7,392 nucleotides of DNA from Bryobacteraceae bacterium (GTDB lineage: Bacteria > Acidobacteriota > Terriglobia > Bryobacterales > Bryobacteraceae): positions 1-7,392 of the forward strand of contig JASHWA010000457.1 of the NCBI GenBank assembly GCA_030044325.1. Direction: 5' to 3'. Below the pieces are notes generated by a model, which was given only the letters and a program-made list of their open reading frames with translations, made no database searches and was not told the DNA's origin. This document shows positions 6,331-7,392 of this stretch, piece by piece (within the stretch, counting starts at the first letter, position 1; every line of letters begins with the position of its first letter). Made by a program: the position numbers and the translations under genes.

Positions 6331-6338
6331 TGGCGGGG
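6319..6338. terminator. Hairpin across the fpg stop codon, possible bidirectional terminator
   Basis: CCCCGCC (6319-6325) and GGCGGGG (6332-6338) form a perfect 7-bp GC stem with loop GGTAAT, which contains the fpg TAA. It lies 16 bp from the 3' end of the convergent minus-strand gene, where a shared terminator would be expected. Neither side has a proper T-run (plus: TAATCTTG; minus: CTCTCTTT), so termination may be weak or Rho-dependent. Confidence 0.5.
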
Positions 6339-6354
6339 TAATCTTGCGCCGTCG

Positions 6355-7095
6355 CTACCCGGCGACCCGAACTTCGTCCTCGATCTGCACCGGCGGATTG
6401 TAGAACAAAAACCGCCCGCAGCTTTCGCACGTCATCAACTGGTCGCCGCGTTTTAGATCCTGCATGTGCTGCGGGCGGATGGTGAGCTGGCACGCCGAGC
6501 ACAAACCTTCCACCGCTTCCGCGATGACCACCCCGTGCCACTTTTTCCGAATCCGGTCGTAGTTCGCGCGAATCGCGGCCGGAAGCTTCCCCGCCGCCTC
6601 GCGCCGCTCGGCACGCAGTTTTTCAAGCTCCGCCTGGTCCGCCGCCGTGCGCTCCCGCGCGCGCGCTTTTTCGGCCTCCACCGTCTGCCTTTCTTCCTTG
6701 AGCGCGGACTCGGCCCTCTTGACGTTCTGATCGAGCGGCTCGGATTCCGACATCAGCTCCAGAATGTGGTCCTCGCACTTGCGAATTTCTTTTTGAATGA
6801 ACTCGATTTCGTTCTGAAACGCGCGATACTGCTCGTTGGTTTTCGCGCCGAGCATCTGATCCTTGAGCTTGGAAATCTTCTGCTCGTGAACCACGATCTC
6901 GCCTTCCATCTTCTTGCGGTCTTTCTGATTGGCGGCCAGCGCGGCGCGGTCGGCTTCCAGTTTCCGGACGTGCGATTCCAGGGTTTTTTCGATTGAGGCG
7001 ATGTGCTTGGGCAGCGCGGCGACTTCTTTTTCCAGTGCCGAAATCCGCTGATCGAGTGACTGTAGCTGGATCACCAGATGGGTCTCTGGATGCAT
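6355..7095 (-). CDS. Coiled-coil protein with C4 zinc ribbon (DUF164/zf-RING_7, CdsZ-like)
   Basis: This 246-aa cytoplasmic protein has a long charged coiled coil (about 5-165) followed by a C-terminal C4 zinc ribbon with C199-X2-C202 and C223-X2-C226. The family hallmark segment TNEQYRAFQNEIEFIQKEI lies mid-coil (about 86-104). Architecture and length match the widespread DUF164 family that includes chlamydial CT398/CdsZ; proposed roles include nucleic-acid or protein-complex scaffolding, and the molecular function is not settled. The ATG at 7093-7095 is preferred because GAGG (plus 7102-7105) is six bases upstream. A TTG two codons earlier (7099-7101) would sit directly against the GAGG. 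The gene converges on fpg and diverges from the HemQ-like gene. Confidence 0.9.
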   Translation of the reverse strand: MHPETHLVIQLQSLDQRISALEKEVAALPKHIASIEKTLESHVRKLEADRAALAANQKDRKKMEGEIVVHEQKISKLKDQMLGAKTNEQYRAFQNEIEFIQKEIRKCEDHILELMSESEPLDQNVKRAESALKEERQTVEAEKARARERTAADQAELEKLRAERREAAGKLPAAIRANYDRIRKKWHGVVIAEAVEGLCSACQLTIRPQHMQDLKRGDQLMTCESCGRFLFYNPPVQIEDEVRVAG

Positions 7096-7209
7096 GGACA
7101 ACCTCAGTTTAACATGCTCCCGCTTTGATGTAAGCCGCCCGACAAGGCAGAGTCTCTTGTGTGGAAGCCCGGGGCAATCTTCGCGGACACTACGCTAGAT
7201 TAGTTATTT
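7096..7209. promoter_or_regulatory. Divergent promoter region between zinc-ribbon and HemQ-like genes
   Basis: Toward the HemQ-like gene, GCTAGATT contains a -10-like TAGATT (7196-7201) that ends eight bases before the ATG at 7210, and there is no Shine-Dalgarno sequence, so the mRNA would be almost leaderless. Toward the zinc-ribbon gene, the minus strand shows TGTTAAACT (plus 7106-7114), a weak extended -10 four bases upstream of GAGG. If that -10 is used, the GAGG would fall outside the transcript. No -35 matches or operator dyads were recognised. Confidence 0.35.
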
Positions 7210-7392
7210 ATGGACATCTTCCACGGTCTCCCGGCTGTGCCGTTGACGCTTGAGGGCGCAAGCGTTCTGCACCAGATGTTCCGCCTGCGCTGGCGCGATT
7301 GGCGCGCGCTCGACGCCGGGGCGCGCGATGAGATGCTCGCCGCCGCGGCCGCTCCGCTCGCCTCCATCGAAAAAGCCGGCAGTGCGATGTTT
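7210..7392 (+). CDS. N-terminus of chlorite dismutase/HemQ family protein (cut by window end)
   Basis: Sixty-one codons are present with no stop, so the gene continues beyond the window. The translation begins MDIFHGLPAVPLTLEGA and contains VLHQMFRLRWRDWRAL (about 20-35) and a terminal SAMF. This pattern matches the N-terminal region of the chlorite-dismutase-like heme protein family, whose members in non-chlorite-respiring bacteria are mostly HemQ, the coproheme decarboxylase of the coproporphyrin-dependent heme pathway. The heme-ligand His and other diagnostic residues lie downstream and cannot be seen, so HemQ is the probable but unproven member. The ATG is chosen because a -10 element lies eight bases upstream and no stop-free extension is needed. 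Confidence 0.7.
   Translation, partial: MDIFHGLPAVPLTLEGASVLHQMFRLRWRDWRALDAGARDEMLAAAAAPLASIEKAGSAMF

Noticed and set aside
7099..7101. TTG start for the zinc-ribbon gene, two codons upstream of the chosen ATG
   Set aside because: GAGG would be directly adjacent to TTG, too close for a ribosome, whereas it is six bases from the ATG.

Overview
The window is high-GC bacterial DNA with compact, ordinary chromosomal gene order: five complete genes and the start of a sixth. The gene set (a very long Lhr helicase, a small Rieske protein overlapping Fpg, a CBS-pair protein with a distinctive N-terminal tail, a zinc-ribbon coiled-coil protein, and a chlorite-dismutase/HemQ family gene) fits an Acidobacteriota-type chromosome, perhaps near the Solibacter/Bryobacter group. 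This assignment is an inference from gene content and style, not from any marker gene.

Layout. 1-58 is a promoter region with a direct repeat GAAC-N7-GAAC and an extended -10 that almost touches the start codon. 59-4306 (+) encodes Lhr, a superfamily 2 DNA-repair helicase. A 62-codon in-frame block of palindromic repeats (735-920) sits between its two RecA-like domains. 4307-4441 is a convergent spacer. 4442-5074 (-) encodes a CBS-pair protein. 5075-5228 is a divergent promoter region. 5229-5555 (+) encodes a Rieske [2Fe-2S] protein, which overlaps by 17 bp the fpg gene at 5539-6330 (+). A hairpin lies across the fpg stop codon. 6355-7095 (-) encodes a coiled-coil/zinc-ribbon protein. 7096-7209 is a second divergent promoter region, and 7210 to the window end (+) is the N-terminus of a HemQ-like protein.

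Two themes link the genes. First, DNA repair: Lhr and Fpg lie about 1.2 kb apart, and the repeat upstream of lhr has the form of a known LexA operator class. Second, transcription and translation starts: the three plus-strand genes that head transcription units (lhr, Rieske, hemQ-like) have no convincing Shine-Dalgarno sequence. Each instead has a GCTA(G/C)A-type -10 element 6-8 nt before the start codon, suggesting leaderless mRNAs. CBS and fpg have purine-rich ribosome-binding sites.

The most unusual element is the palindromic block inside lhr. It holds two inverted copies of a 28-nt hairpin that differ only at two base pairs, each by a compensated change, plus a second hairpin family also with a compensated change. 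It looks like a small repeat element that entered a conserved gene and is translated, comparable in principle to Rickettsia palindromic elements. No phage genes, transposase, CRISPR array or structural RNA gene was seen.
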